Part shown: positions 1 to 11,600 of the stretch, piece by piece | Numbering within the stretch: the stretch's first letter is position 1 | Layout: every line of letters starts with the position of its first letter | Origin: Emydura subglobosa | Lineage: Eukaryota > Chordata > Testudines > Chelidae | Assembly (NCBI GenBank): GCA_007922225.1 | Contig: ML679959.1 | Coordinates: 23,472,118-23,536,117, forward strand | Reading direction: 5' to 3' | DNA length: 64,000 bases | Notes under the pieces: generated by a model | Database searches by the model: none | Told to the model about the DNA's origin: nothing | What the model saw: only the letters and a program-made list of their open reading frames with translations | Translations under genes and position numbers: made by a program

Positions 1-854
1 AAATTGGGACTTTGTCTCTATACTGCAAATTAGGTATAAAAAGTTTCTTAATTAGTAAGTCAGCCTCTCTCTATCCTGTGCCCAGATTTGACTTCGTTTG
101 CAGTGGAAGGAACTGTATTCATCTGGTGCAGCAGATCAAGAAGTCTTAAGGATGTATTAGGCTTTGTTGTCAAGTCTGTCTAATTTATTTTAAGGCAGTG
201 ATCTGTGCACAAAATGTAGAAAATTGATTCACTTGAATAATTTAAGGAAAACCAGACTGTATTGTATTAGAGGATATGGGTGACAACTTTGGGGGGCTGC
301 TTTTGTAACAGTGGAAACTTAATTTAGCAACGTTCATTCCATACTGTGTAGCTGCAGAAAACTTGACAAGGGCACATTTTCTCAGTTTTGTAGCTGGATA
401 ATTACATCGAAGGAATCCTAATGTGGAGAGTGGCTTGTCCTACATTAAATTAGGAAGAAGTCATGTATAGTCTCTGCATCGCTTGGCTGATGATATGTAT
501 AGCTCTTGTCCTGGACAGATAAGTTAACTCACTCTATCGTAGATGTTGGTTCTACAATAAAATTAACATATTCAACCCAACTTCATGGATATGGTTACTG
601 ATTAAGTTAAATGAAATAGACGTCTTTACTTGAGTATTATTACTAACAGCAATGTAACTTACTCCTTTAAAAATAATGTTGGTCCTCATCTACATGTGGA
701 TTATGCTTGCTGAAGAGAGGTGCAAAATCATTACCTTAATTGTAATTAAAAGTACTCTTGAAGATCCATTTGATAGCAGTGCCTATAAATAACTATGTAA
801 TGGCATTGTTGTAGGGTAACTGGGGATTGTCCAGTCCCTTAACTGCAAGAATGG

Positions 855-1130
855 GACTTGAGAGGTCTGGGTTCAATTTCTAGCTGTGGCACTTCTTCCT
901 GACATCACCATAGGCGAGTCACTTAGGCCCTGATCCTACAAACAGTTATGCACATTCTTATCTTTAAGCCCTTGAGTAGTCTTGCTGTCTTCAGTGGGAT
1001 TCTTCACTTGAGTAAAGTTTAAGTAGGTGTAGCCATGTACACAGAATTGGGCCTAAATATTTCTGAGACTCCATTCTTCATCTGTAAAATGGGATAATAT
1101 TTCCCTAACTCATAGGTACTCAGATACTGT
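855..1130 (+). repeat. MIR-like SINE, interrupted
   Basis: The first part carries the MIR core phrase GGTCTGGGTTCAA and GCGAGTCACTTA. The last part carries CATCTGTAAAATGGGATAAT, the best-known MIR signature. The two halves are separated by an inserted inverted-repeat element at about 923-1056. Confidence 0.75.
923..1056. repeat. Hairpin MITE inserted in the MIR
   Basis: The segment begins TTAGGCCCTGATCC and ends GAATTGGGCCTAA, so its ends are inverted copies. The interior is also partly self-complementary (CTTGAGTAGTC against TTCACTTGAGT, around TCAGTGGGA). The flanking TTA/TAA could be a 3-bp target duplication. It resembles a family common in turtle and bird introns; the family assignment is from memory. 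Confidence 0.6.
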
Positions 1131-1721
1131 GAAATTCCCCCGTATATTTTTAATATACATAGTTTTAAAAAAAAAACAACAAACCAAGTAATGGCACAGT
1201 TAGACCATTTTATTATCAGAAAGTGACCAGTTGTTATCTACCTTGGGAGTTTGAGAGTAGGGAAAAGCAGAATAAACCATCTTTCTTTTTTACAACTTAA
1301 CTTCTTCAGAGCAGAGACCAGGCCTTTGTGTATGGAAAGTGCCTAGTATTTTGTGGTTGCCATACACTTTCAGGGGGAAAAAAAAAGAAAGTCTGTGTAC
1401 ATTTATCATATTAACCAGGTAAATATGCTTTTTTACTCACAAATATTTCAGTACTTAATATAGCATCTTTAGTATTATTTTAGAAATAGATTTCATATTC
1501 ATTCACTAGCTCCAGTTATGCAAAATGTTGCTATAAAACATTCTTCTATCTTTTGTTCTGTGTCGACATTCAAACAAAAATCCTTTCATTAACAGTCTGT
1601 ATTTTACCACCTCAAATGCATGCTTTTTACACTCCTCTGTTGCAAAGCTTTGAACAGTTTCTTCCTCTCTTTTGCTTCCAATTTATGTTTCCAGTCCTTT
1701 CTCTTAACTGCTTCCTTTGCA

Positions 1722-2016
1722 TATGTCTACCCTGCAAAAAAAGACCAATAGCAGTGAGTCTCAGAGGCTTGGTCAACTGACTTGTGCTACAGAGCTAAAA
1801 ATAGTATTGTAGATATTTGGGCTCAAGCTGAAGCCCAGGGTCTGAGACCCACCACCCTCATGAGGTTAGAGCCCAGGCTTCATCCTCAACACAAACATCC
1901 ACACTGCTGTTTTTAGCCACCTTGTACTAGCCCCAAGAACCGGTTGACCTGGGCTCTGAAACTCGCTGCCACAGGTCTTTTTTTTTCTTTTTTTTCCCCT
2001 CCAGTGTAGACATACC
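1722..2016. repeat. hAT-like MITE with GTCTACAC-type ends
   Basis: The left end is TATGTCTACCCTGCA and the right end is CCAGTGTAGACATACC, which is its imperfect inverse. The interior contains AGCTAAAAATAG and inverted GGGCTCAAGC-type segments seen in the same family at 52767-53046. A T-rich tract near 1980-1997 lies close to the right end. Confidence 0.7.
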
Positions 2017-3039
2017 TTTGTCCCCTTGTCCCAGTTTTATCTTCATACCTTCTTTCTTGCCAGACACTACTGCTTGTCTGCCAAAAGTTTATTCTCCTTC
2101 AAATCTCTTTGTAAAACCTTCCTAAATTGTTCTTGCCCCCTTCTTTCTGTATTGTCTTCCTTCATATTTTCTAAAATAAATTAAGTTCTGCATGTCAAAG
2201 GCCAGGTTTGGTCTGTATATTATTCTGTTTGGTGCCATAAATAATTTGCCATTTACTTCATATTCTCCATCTTTACAATACGTACCCACCTTTGTGTAAA
2301 GTGCTTTTAAGATCAGTGAATGAAATGCACTGTGTAAGTGTATGATAGAACACTCAGGTTTAAAGTATCTTTGTTTTTTACCCATGTTTTGTTGCATTTA
2401 TATTTATCACGTTGTCCATCATACATTTTTGCTGGCAATATGTTTCATACTTACAAATTGAATATGAATGCACAGATCTCTAATGGGTTTTGTCAACCAT
2501 TGAAAGCAATTTTAATATGACAGTTTTCAGAGTACTTAATATTGCTGCTTTAATTTTAAGGTCTGATGCCTTTATTACCTATGATTATAGTTTTTAATCA
2601 GAAAGGAATCCTCTTTGAGTTGTTTTATTACAAAAGGCAGCTTTATTCCCTCTGCAGTTTATAAAGCGGAACAACTGAACTTTTTCAATCCAGTCTTTGT
2701 TACTAGTGAGGTTTTGAAAAATGTATCCAAATTTACTAGAACGAGGGTTAAACCTACCAGAAAGGTGAGAAATATCTTACCTAGACTGGGAATCTGTCAA
2801 GTGCTACAAAGAAAAGATGATTAAAAAAAAAAATTAGAGCACATGCTTAGTTTTTGTGCTGTGTTGCTTGTTCTATCTTGTTGGGTTTCTAACTTCAACA
2901 CTTTTGTGGCTTTATTGGGGTTTGGTCTTGTGAGCTTGTCTCCTTATTTCTCCAATTCTCATTATTGGTTTGTGGTTATTTTCTGCTGTATTTGGACTAA
3001 TTCGTTGTTGCTTTCATTTCTTTGCCCAGTTTATTCCAT

Positions 3040-3560
3040 GATTTATGCAGGGAAAAAGGCTAGCTTTAGGCCATGTGCATTCTGTGATACCTTGTTGTTT
3101 GTTACTAATGACCACATGAGATGTCTCCCGTCATCAGCTGAGGGGTGTAATCTAAATGGATATTTGCTTTCCATCATACCCAAAGAGAGTGGAAGAGCTA
3201 CCTCAGACTCCCTCTGATGGAGTAGATTTTTAAAACCCATTCTGCAGAGTTTAGTGCTGAGGATCTGGTAAGGGAACCATAAAGGAACTCTTAGATATCA
3301 CTTATCAAGTTAAGCCCACTACTGAATTCGTAGGGTCTGAAATGTATTGAAGTGTTGCTAAAAAGGGTTGGAGCTCTGACTTCTTGTCAGCCTCTCTGGG
3401 CTGAGATTCTTCTTCCACGGGGCGACTTAACTAAGCATTTCCCAGCAGTGGAGATTCATAAAGGCAGTTATTGAGAGAGAAAGGTTTGTTACCAGCAACA
3501 GTAGTTCTTTCTCCCCTTTTTGTTAGGTAGTTGTCTACTGGAGTATCTTTCTTTCCATAG
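3040..3560 (+). pseudogene. Probable ancient DIRS remnant E (gag N-terminus and internal complementary region)
   Basis: A frame at about 3064-3217 encodes FRPCAFCDTLLFVTNDHMRCL. This lines up without gaps with the N-terminus of the intact element's ORF1: eight identical positions out of 21, including both CxxC cysteines, the His and the following RCL. The usual second CxxC half is lost. About 250 bp downstream, 3474-3515 reads GAGAGAAAGG then TTACCAGCAACAGTAGTTCTT, which resembles the internal complementary region of the intact copy (GAGAGAAAACAGGG, then TTACCAGTAACTGTTGTTCTT). I infer a decayed copy with most coding sequence deleted. Sequence comparison with a DIRS consensus is needed for certainty. 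Confidence 0.45.
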
Positions 3561-3943
3561 CACCTGTAGGCAGGTGACAGTCTTGTTGAGTTTGAGGGGA
3601 GGGACCACCCTCTGGAGAACTGACCAAAATTTTCTGACCTCAGTGGCACAAATGGCACCTGTGCCACTGTGCATCCCTCCCTCCCATCCCTGCCTTGCAT
3701 TTTGGGTCAGTTTGTGTTCCCAGAGTAATTTGATCTCCTTTCAAATTGTAGGATTTGGTCACCAAATTTGAGAGCATGCATACATTTCTTGAAGCCTAAT
3801 GCTTGCTGTTTCCCTTCCCCTAGTACCTTGTCAGACCAGGCAAAAATGGCAAAGCAGGTGAAGAGCAAGCTTAATTCCTGCAAGGAGGGAAATAGAGTGG
3901 GTCTCCTACAATATTTCAGATGGCCAAAAGCAGTCTCTTGGCA

Positions 3944-4367
3944 CAATGCTTCTCAGGGATACACGTACCCTTCGGGGTGCGCAGAGATCTTTCAAGGGGT
4001 TCATCAACTCGTCCAGATATTTGCCTTGTTTTACAACAGCCTACATAAAAAGTGCTAGCAAAGTCAGTACAAAGTAAAATTTCATTCAGACAATGACTTG
4101 TTTATACTTTTCTATATACTATATCAGTGGCTCTCAAACTATGAGGCAGGACCCCAAAGTGGGTCGCGAGTTCATTTTAATCAGGTTGCCAGGGCCGGCA
4201 CTAGATTCTCTGGAGCCTATGGCAGAAAGCCCAAACCCAAGCCCTGCCATGCAGGGCTGAAGCCAAAGTCTGAACCCAAGTTTTTAAGTGAGGTGACGCT
4301 TGGGGTACGCAAGACAAATCAGACTCCCAAAAGTGGTACGGTAGTCTGAAAAGGTTGAGAAGCACTG
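3944..4367. repeat. Two nested hAT-like nonautonomous repeats
   Basis: The outer element starts CAATGCTTCTCAGGG and ends GGTTGAGAAGCACTG, matching inverted ends. Its interior (TACACGTACCC and GTACGCAAGACAAATC) is familiar from a widespread turtle repeat. At 4125-4280 it is split by a second element starting CAGTGGCTCTCAAACT with the phrase GGACCCCAAAGTGGGTCGCG. The outer sequence resumes at about 4281. Confidence 0.65.
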
Positions 4368-4906
4368 TTGTAGCACACTCCTGGGACTTGTCCATGCTCA
4401 GCTATTGGAACAGCCATCATACTCAGGCACTGCTTTCCCATCTCCCCTGCTTTTTTTGATAGTGGCTCTTCCTGACTTACTATCAAAACTAGGCCAGCAG
4501 CAGCAATCAGTGTGGCTTTACTGCCTCCGATTCCAGTGCAGCTGCGACTGAGCTACAGCAGCACCAGAAATAGGGTCAAGCACCCAGGTAGGGTATCCGC
4601 TCTTTTTAGCTGGGGCAGCATGATGGGATTAATTTTAACTTCTAAATTTTGCCTAATCCTGCTCAGCAAGTCTACATAACACAGTGCTCCAGCTGTTGCT
4701 ATGATTGGTGGACCTGAACAAGTGGTAACAGTGGGAAATTTTAGAAAATTAAGTCTCTGAATGTAAGCAAGTCTTTTATGTTCTTTGAGGCAGGAAATCA
4801 TTTGCTTACTTGGGAAAGGGGGGAAATGCTGCTGTCCGGACAGTAACTTGATTTTCACTGGTGTGATTTTTTTTTTTTTTCAAACTTGAACCAAAGTATT
4901 GTGTTG

Positions 4907-4934
<28 letters not shown>
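4907..4934. repeat. Poly-T tract
   Basis: A nearly pure run of T that gives spurious poly-Lys reading frames on the minus strand. A shorter T run lies at about 4867-4880. Confidence 0.9.
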
Positions 4935-4938
<4 letters not shown>

Positions 4939-5532
4939 GATGCAGTTATGAACACCATTAGTATGGCTTTTAAAGTACAGCTCTTAATATCTTTAATTTC
5001 TGCCGGTATTGGTTTCCATTTTTGCTTCTCTCTTCCTTGTTCATATCCTCCCTCAGGCAAACTGCCATTTCTCTGCTTTCTTTTTTCTGGTTTTACCTGT
5101 GAGACAATAATTTTGCCCTCCTTTTGCATAGTCTGTATGTGCTCTTTCTTCTGATTTTTAAGATTTTTTGTGACGTGTGTCCCGTAAGGAATGAACACAG
5201 TCCACATACATTTAGATTTGTTTTCAATTGATCATGTCAAAAATTTTTAAACACAATAGAAGTTAAAAGAACATACAAATTAATGAAGAATGTGTTTAAA
5301 TGACATTAAAAAACAAGTCTCCTAACAGCAAAAAAATCTTTCCTGGCTCAGATATTTTCATATTTGTGTCCAGTTCATAATCTGCTATTCTAAGACTCTT
5401 GTTAAAATTTGAATCCCAGTTTCAGTATAAACATTAGCAGAATTTTGTGTGCCTTCTGTGATCCAAAACTATAGTTTTGATGTAAAATGTTCTGCCTGTT
5501 GATCAACTGCTTTTTTACTTTCTGTCTTTCAG

Positions 5533-5649
5533 GGTTTTGACCCACCACATCAGAGTGACACACGAACTATTTACATTGCAAATCGTTTCCCCCAGCATGG
5601 CCATTATGTTCCACAGAAATTTGCAGACAATAGAATCATATCATCTAAG
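5533..5649 (+). CDS. ATP11B: ATP11B exon 2
   Basis: The acceptor is TTTCAG and the donor is AAG|GTAAGG. The exon is 117 nt (39 codons), phase 0 at both ends. It encodes the cytosolic N-terminal segment [14 protein letters not shown] and ends in NRIISSK, both near-identical to vertebrate ATP11B. It begins at the second coding exon, because the family's initiator Met and first few residues are not in the preceding 5.5 kb. Confidence 0.95.
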
Positions 5650-8600
5650 GTAAGGAGCAACATACTTTCTCAAAAAAAATGTGATAAAGACTGAACGTCA
5701 TTTAGGATGTTACGGAGTATCTCTGCATATGATGGTGTGTTGTTTGTGTGTGTGTATGTATACAATGTATGTATTTTTTATTTATAAAATATCCTAGTTA
5801 ATCTCTTGGCACATGCACATCATTTAAAACAGCAAATAACTTCACAACCAGAGTTAAAAAAATGAGGCCCCTTCTCATCCTCTTCTCTGCTCCCTTCACC
5901 CTGCCCTGCAAAATACAAAAACCTAATTGCACACTGACCAATGCTGTCAGGTAAAATTCCTCAGAAAAGAGATGGGCCTTGAACCATGAGATCGACTGGC
6001 AATTCCCTGCATCATCTTCAGATATTAAAATCTGTACTTAAAAAGGGCATTTCTCAAATTGCCAAGCCTCAAACCTGTTATGTGAAAAAAAGTATGTTAG
6101 TGTAGAGAACATTGAGCTGCGCACACAAGCTCCTTCCTGGTGCACACATTCTGGCCATTGATGGGGTGCATGGGCTTAATTGGTTAGGGGAAATATCTTA
6201 GCTGGCTAGAGGATAAGGACAGAAGGCAGCATATAGCAATGTCTGCTGCTACAGCAGCCTCAACAAATCTTTCCCCCCTCCCAATCACCCCAGCTGGCAA
6301 ACAACTGATTGGTTCAGCAGGAAGGAGCAAGTGGCCCCTAGGAAACCACGCTGACACCCCTCCCACGCACACGCTCCCACCAGTGGGTAAGAAGGAGTCT
6401 TCAGCTGGCACTGCTGCAGCCAGCACAGCTACCTCTGTGAACTGAGCTTCTCCTGGCTCCTAGCTTGTCCACAAGAAGGGACAAGCCTTGGCTGTACCCT
6501 ACCCCAAAGACAGAAGAGTGTACAACACTTTGGGCAGGGTCTGGAAGGAGAGAGATGAGAGGAGAATGAGAAGATTTTGAAGGATTTGTTGCGGAGAGAC
6601 AGGGAGGAGATTGAGAATGTTTTGTGGGAAAATTTATGCAATGTCATGATATATAATCACATTTCTCTTTTCTTTACAGTATACGGTGTGGAATTTTGTT
6701 CCAAAAAATTTATTTGAGCAGTTCAGAAGAGTAGCCAATTTTTATTTTCTTATTATATTTTTGGTTCAGGTAAGTTGGATAATACTCATAATTTCATGTG
6801 AGAGACTGCACAGGAGCCAGCAAACAGAGCTGGAAATAGGGGAGTTTGAGTGTTGAAGGAGAAGGGAGGGGTCTGTTTCAGGAATGGGTGGGTGAGGTTC
6901 TGTGGCCTGCAGTGTACAGGAGGTCAGACTAAATGATCATGATGGTCCCTTCTGACCTTAAAGTCTATGAATCTATAAGACCATACAACAAGTCAGCAGT
7001 GGAGCCAAGATTAGGGCCAGGTCTACACTTACCTGGGAATTAAGCAGCAGTCGACAAAGTTACACAAACTACGCAGAGTAGCTTGAGTAACTCTCATTGA
7101 CTTCTTAACTTCCGTTGTGCACAGCGACTTAATTGCGCTGCGCCGACAGGAAATGCATTCCTGTCAACGCAGCGCTATACCACTTGAGGGGGTGGTTTTA
7201 GTGTGTCGACTTCCTGATCGATTGAGTGGGTCTTTACTGACCACTTAGTTGATCCAGAAAGATCAATCTGACGGCGGCAAATTCGCTGCCATTAGTGTGT
7301 ACATAGCCTAGAACTAGGCACCTTCTGTTTCCCCATTCTGTTCTCATTCGTCCTGATCATTCTGCCCCCCATTGCACCTGCTCTTTTGATTTCAGAAAAA
7401 GCAAAACTTCTCATATTTTGTTTTTAGGTTAAAATGCCTATTTGAGTATCCATTGGTTTTAAAGTTGTTCCACTTACCTATGAAGGCTGGTATCGTATAG
7501 TCATGAATGCTTTGTCCAGTTTCTCTGTATAATTCCAGGAATGCTGATTTCACCCTCCTCTTGGGAATCTATCTTGTTATGTTACTAGATCTTAGCATGA
7601 GGAAATTGTTCTTAATATCCAACGAATGCATAAATAAATATAGGTAATGCTCAAATCTGACATTACTATTAAAAAGCTTTTAAACCTGATGATGTGACTT
7701 GTTTCTCATGCAACTTTACTGATGTAGTTTAGTTCTGAGCTCAGACTCCTTTCCAGTAAGGGTTTCTTGAGTCAAGATTAGTAATTGTGCCCTAAGCCCA
7801 CTTTTATATTCAGATGTTGCCAGTCTGTGAACAAACAGATTTAAAATGAAACCACTGTTTCATTTTGCTTGTGACTCTTATGTTTTGCTTGTAACACCCA
7901 CCTTCTTTCTCCATAGGTAAAAGTGCATGAAACCCAGTGGATTTTATAGAACTCATAAACAAAAAAAAAAGATTTGTCCATTTAAGTGGGGAGTATCACA
8001 TTTTTATAATACTTAATTTTTGTGCCTTGCAATATCCTGAGTAACTGTCCCCAATTGAGGTGTCAGCGAAGGAGGGTTTGGAACAAATTGATAAATTAAA
8101 CAGTAATAAGTCACCAGGACCAGATGGTATTCACCCATGAGTTCTGAAGGATCTCAGATATGAAATTTCAGATTATATACTACACTTAGTAGTTCTATCA
8201 CCTATATCAGCTTCTGTACCAGATGACTGGAGAATAGCTAATTGACAATAATATTTTTAAAAGGCTCAAGAGGCAATCCTGGCAATAACAGGCTGGTAAA
8301 CCTAACTTCAGTACCAGGCAAATTGGTTGAAATAATAGCAAAGAACAGAATTATCAGACACATAAATGAACATGATGTGTTGGGGAAGAGTCAACACTGC
8401 TTTTGTAAGGGTAAATCATGCCTCACCAATCTATTAGAATTCTTTGAGGGGGTCATCAAACACGTGAACAAGGGTGATCCAGTGGATATAGTGTACTTGG
8501 ATTTTCAGAAAGCCTTTGACAAAGTCCCTCACCAAAGACTCGTAAGCAGTCATGGGATAAGGGGGAAGGTCCTCTCATGGATCAATAACTGGTTAAAAGA

Positions 8601-11600
8601 CAGGAAAAATGGGTAGGAATAAATCATCAGTTTTCAGACAGGAGAAAGGTAAATATGGTGTCCCCAGGGATTTCTGCTGTTCAACATATTCATAAATGAT
8701 CTGGGAAAAAGGGGTAAACAGCGAGGTAGCAAAATTTGCAGACAATACAAAATTATTCAAGATAGAGAAGTTCAAAGCAGACAGCCAGGAGTCAGACTTA
8801 TGGACTTTAAGGTTAGAAGGGACTGTCATGATCACATTGCAGGCCACAGAACCTCACCCACCACTCCTATAATAGACCCCTAACTTCTGGCTGAGTTACT
8901 GAAGTCCTCAAATCATGATTTAAATACTTTACCTTACAGAGAATCGACCATTTACACTAGTTTAAGCCTAAAGGAGACCTGTGCTCCATCCTGCGGGGGA
9001 AGACGAAAAACCCCAGGCTCTCTGCCAATCTGATCCAGGGGAAAATCCTTTCCTGACTCTCATATGGCAATCAGTTAGACCCTGAGCATGTGGGCAAGAC
9101 CACCAGCCAGACTCCAAGGAAAGAATTCTGTGTAGTAATTAAGAGCCCTCCCCATCTAGTGTCCCATCACCAACCATTGCAGATATTTGCTGCTAGCAGT
9201 CACAGATCAGTTGCATGTCATTGTAGGTAGTCTCATCATACTATCCTTTCCATAAATTTACTAATCTCAATCTTGAAGTCAGTTAGGATTTTTGTCCCCT
9301 ATGCTTCCTTTGAAAAAGGCTGTTCTAGAACTTCACACCTCTAATGATCAGAGTTACAAAGGGATCTCTTAAAAGTGGCTGATGGGACAACAAAAAGGCA
9401 GATGAAATTCAGTGTTGATATATGCAAAGTAATGCACATTGGAAAACATAATCCCAACTACACATACAAAATGATGAGATCTAAATTAGCTGTTACCACT
9501 CAAGAAAGAGATATTGGAGTCATTGTGGATAGTTCTCTGAAAACATCCGCTCAATGTAAAGTGACAGTCAAAAAAGCTAACAATGTTAGGAACCATTAGG
9601 AAAGGGCTAGATGATAGGACAGAAAATATCATAATACCACTTTATAAATCCCTGGTAAGGCCACATTTTTAATATCGTGTGCAGTTTTGGTTGTCCTATC
9701 TCAAAAAAGATCTATTAGAATTGGAAAAGATACCGAGAAGGGCAACAAAAACGATTAAGGGTATGGAACAGCTTCCATATGAGGAGAGATTAAAAAGGCT
9801 GGGACTCTTTTGTCTCGGAAAAGAGACAAGTAAGGGGGGACATGATAGAGGTTTATAAAATTATGACTGCTGTGGAGAAAGTGAATAAGGAAGTGTTATT
9901 TACTCCTCCTCGCAACGCAGGGGTCACCTAGTGAAATTAATAGGCAGCAGGTTTAAAACAAAAGGAAGTACTTCTTCACACAATGCACAGTCAACCTGTG
10001 GAACTCCTTGTCAGTGGATATTGTGAAGGCCAAAACTATAATAGAGTATGGCCATTCTTATCCTCCTGGAAACTTGAGAGCATCATTTCTTTTCCTATCT
10101 ACTTTTTTAAAATAGATTTTTATTTATTACAGTTCATGGTCCACTTGGTACTGCACAATTTTTGTCCATGTTATAGTACTCTTCTTGGTATAAGATATAT
10201 TAGAGAACTTGTTTCCAAGCTCAAGTCCTGTCTGGCTGTATAACAGCAGAAAATAAATTATTCTAGCTCAGACTTTAATTTGCCATATTTTTTAACTCTA
10301 GAAATTTGAGAGTAAAAAGATAACGCACAGGCCCTGCTGTGGCCCAAGCTGTTTTCTGTAAGGATGAGTTTATCTACCTTTTACTTTTTTAAACTGTATA
10401 CGAGATTTATTTGGTAATGATTCCCACGGCAATGAGTTAAATTTCAGGTAAACCTAATAACTTTCTCAAATTAATATTTATGTTTTGAATAACTGTTTTG
10501 CCTTTGTATCCTATCTCTGCAGCCCTTCAACACACAGTTAGTTTATCCTGTAAAGTAACACTTTTCTTGCAGTAGACAGAAACCCATGCAGGCCCATACA
10601 GAGATTGTTAGTGTTTGCACTGTAGTTGTCACCACAGCAGTGATAGCACAAATTGTAAAATCTGCAAGTTTCTCTTGTGGGAGACAGAAAGCAGCAATAT
10701 GTGCCAGAGTTAAAGCCTTAGGAAATTTGTGTTTTCAGTTTGAATTTAAGATCCTACTTTATATTGTTGTAAGCTAATTCTTTGTATAGTGTAAAAGAGC
10801 AGTTTCATATAATATGTTTCTTAACTCCATTTGGTAGGAGAAAAAAATTCTTGTTTTCATTGGTTAAGAGTCTTAAAATCAAAATATAGGATGCACACTA
10901 CAAACTGCAGGAGAACTTCTCTTCTGTGATCCTCACCATGGATTGTCTATCTGCACTGTATGTTAGTATTGTCACCTTTTAATAGAACTGCTTCTGACAT
11001 CAAGGGGAGTTTTGCACCTAGAATGACTATAGAATATGTAATAAAGATCCTCACTGACTTACATAATTTTAGTTATGTGGTGTAAAATGTTATTGCCTTT
11101 GATTTTGTAAGATTTTAAGAATACTCTGATACTAACATTATTCTCATTCTCTTCCTGTAGCTTATGATAGATACACCTACCAGTCCTATTACAAGCGGAT
11201 TGCCATTATTCTTTGTCATAACCGTAACAGCCATAAAGCAGGTATGAAATTAGCTTAAATAGCATGATTCCTTTTGAAACATTTTCTTAATCTTTTCTTT
11301 AAATAATATAGTCAGGGTTTGTTAGACTCTCTACGAAGTAAGGAGCACACGTAGTTTTTTGGTAAATGTGTTTAAAAGGTTGCCCACGAGAAGCTTAAAC
11401 TGGAGAGCTCTGCTTAGCTGTCAGGCACCCAGTGATTCATTGTAACACCCTTAAATGGACAGGAATGACTGTCAAAAGGCATTTTTATGTAGGCTTTGTA
11501 TGTCAGTTGTTATAAAACCATTTCCTAACACCTCTGACTTATTCCCTTGGCACACCTCGGTACACATTAAAAAGGAATCCTCATACATAATACAGACCAG

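Larger units (their letters stand above)
1..5532 (+). other. ATP11B: ATP11B intron 1 (3' part)
   Basis: This is intron sequence upstream of the first visible exon. It holds a MIR-like SINE split by a hairpin MITE (about 855-1130), a hAT-like MITE (1722-2016), a probable very old DIRS remnant (about 3040-3560), two nested hAT-like repeats (3944-4367) and a pure T tract near 4907-4934. In 1-850, 1131-1721, 2017-3040 and 4368-5532 I see no gene or named repeat. Confidence 0.75.
6770..11160 (+). other. ATP11B: ATP11B intron 3
   Basis: The intron holds the CR1 tail, the MITE and the nested CR1 pair listed separately. In 7309-8039 and 10061-11160 I see no gene, RNA or named repeat. Confidence 0.75.

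Noticed and set aside
2843..3217. 124-aa frame as an independent membrane protein gene
   Set aside because: The hydrophobic first half is T-rich intron translation. The second half is better explained by a DIRS ORF1 cluster remnant.
4806..5207. 133-aa minus-strand frame rich in Lys
   Set aside because: It is produced by the T tracts on the + strand, with no recognisable domain and no conservation argument.
6184..6647. Overlapping 68-80-aa frames in GC-richer intron 2 as an extra exon
   Set aside because: ATP11B exons 2 and 3 join in frame with no residues missing, and the frames have no family resemblance.
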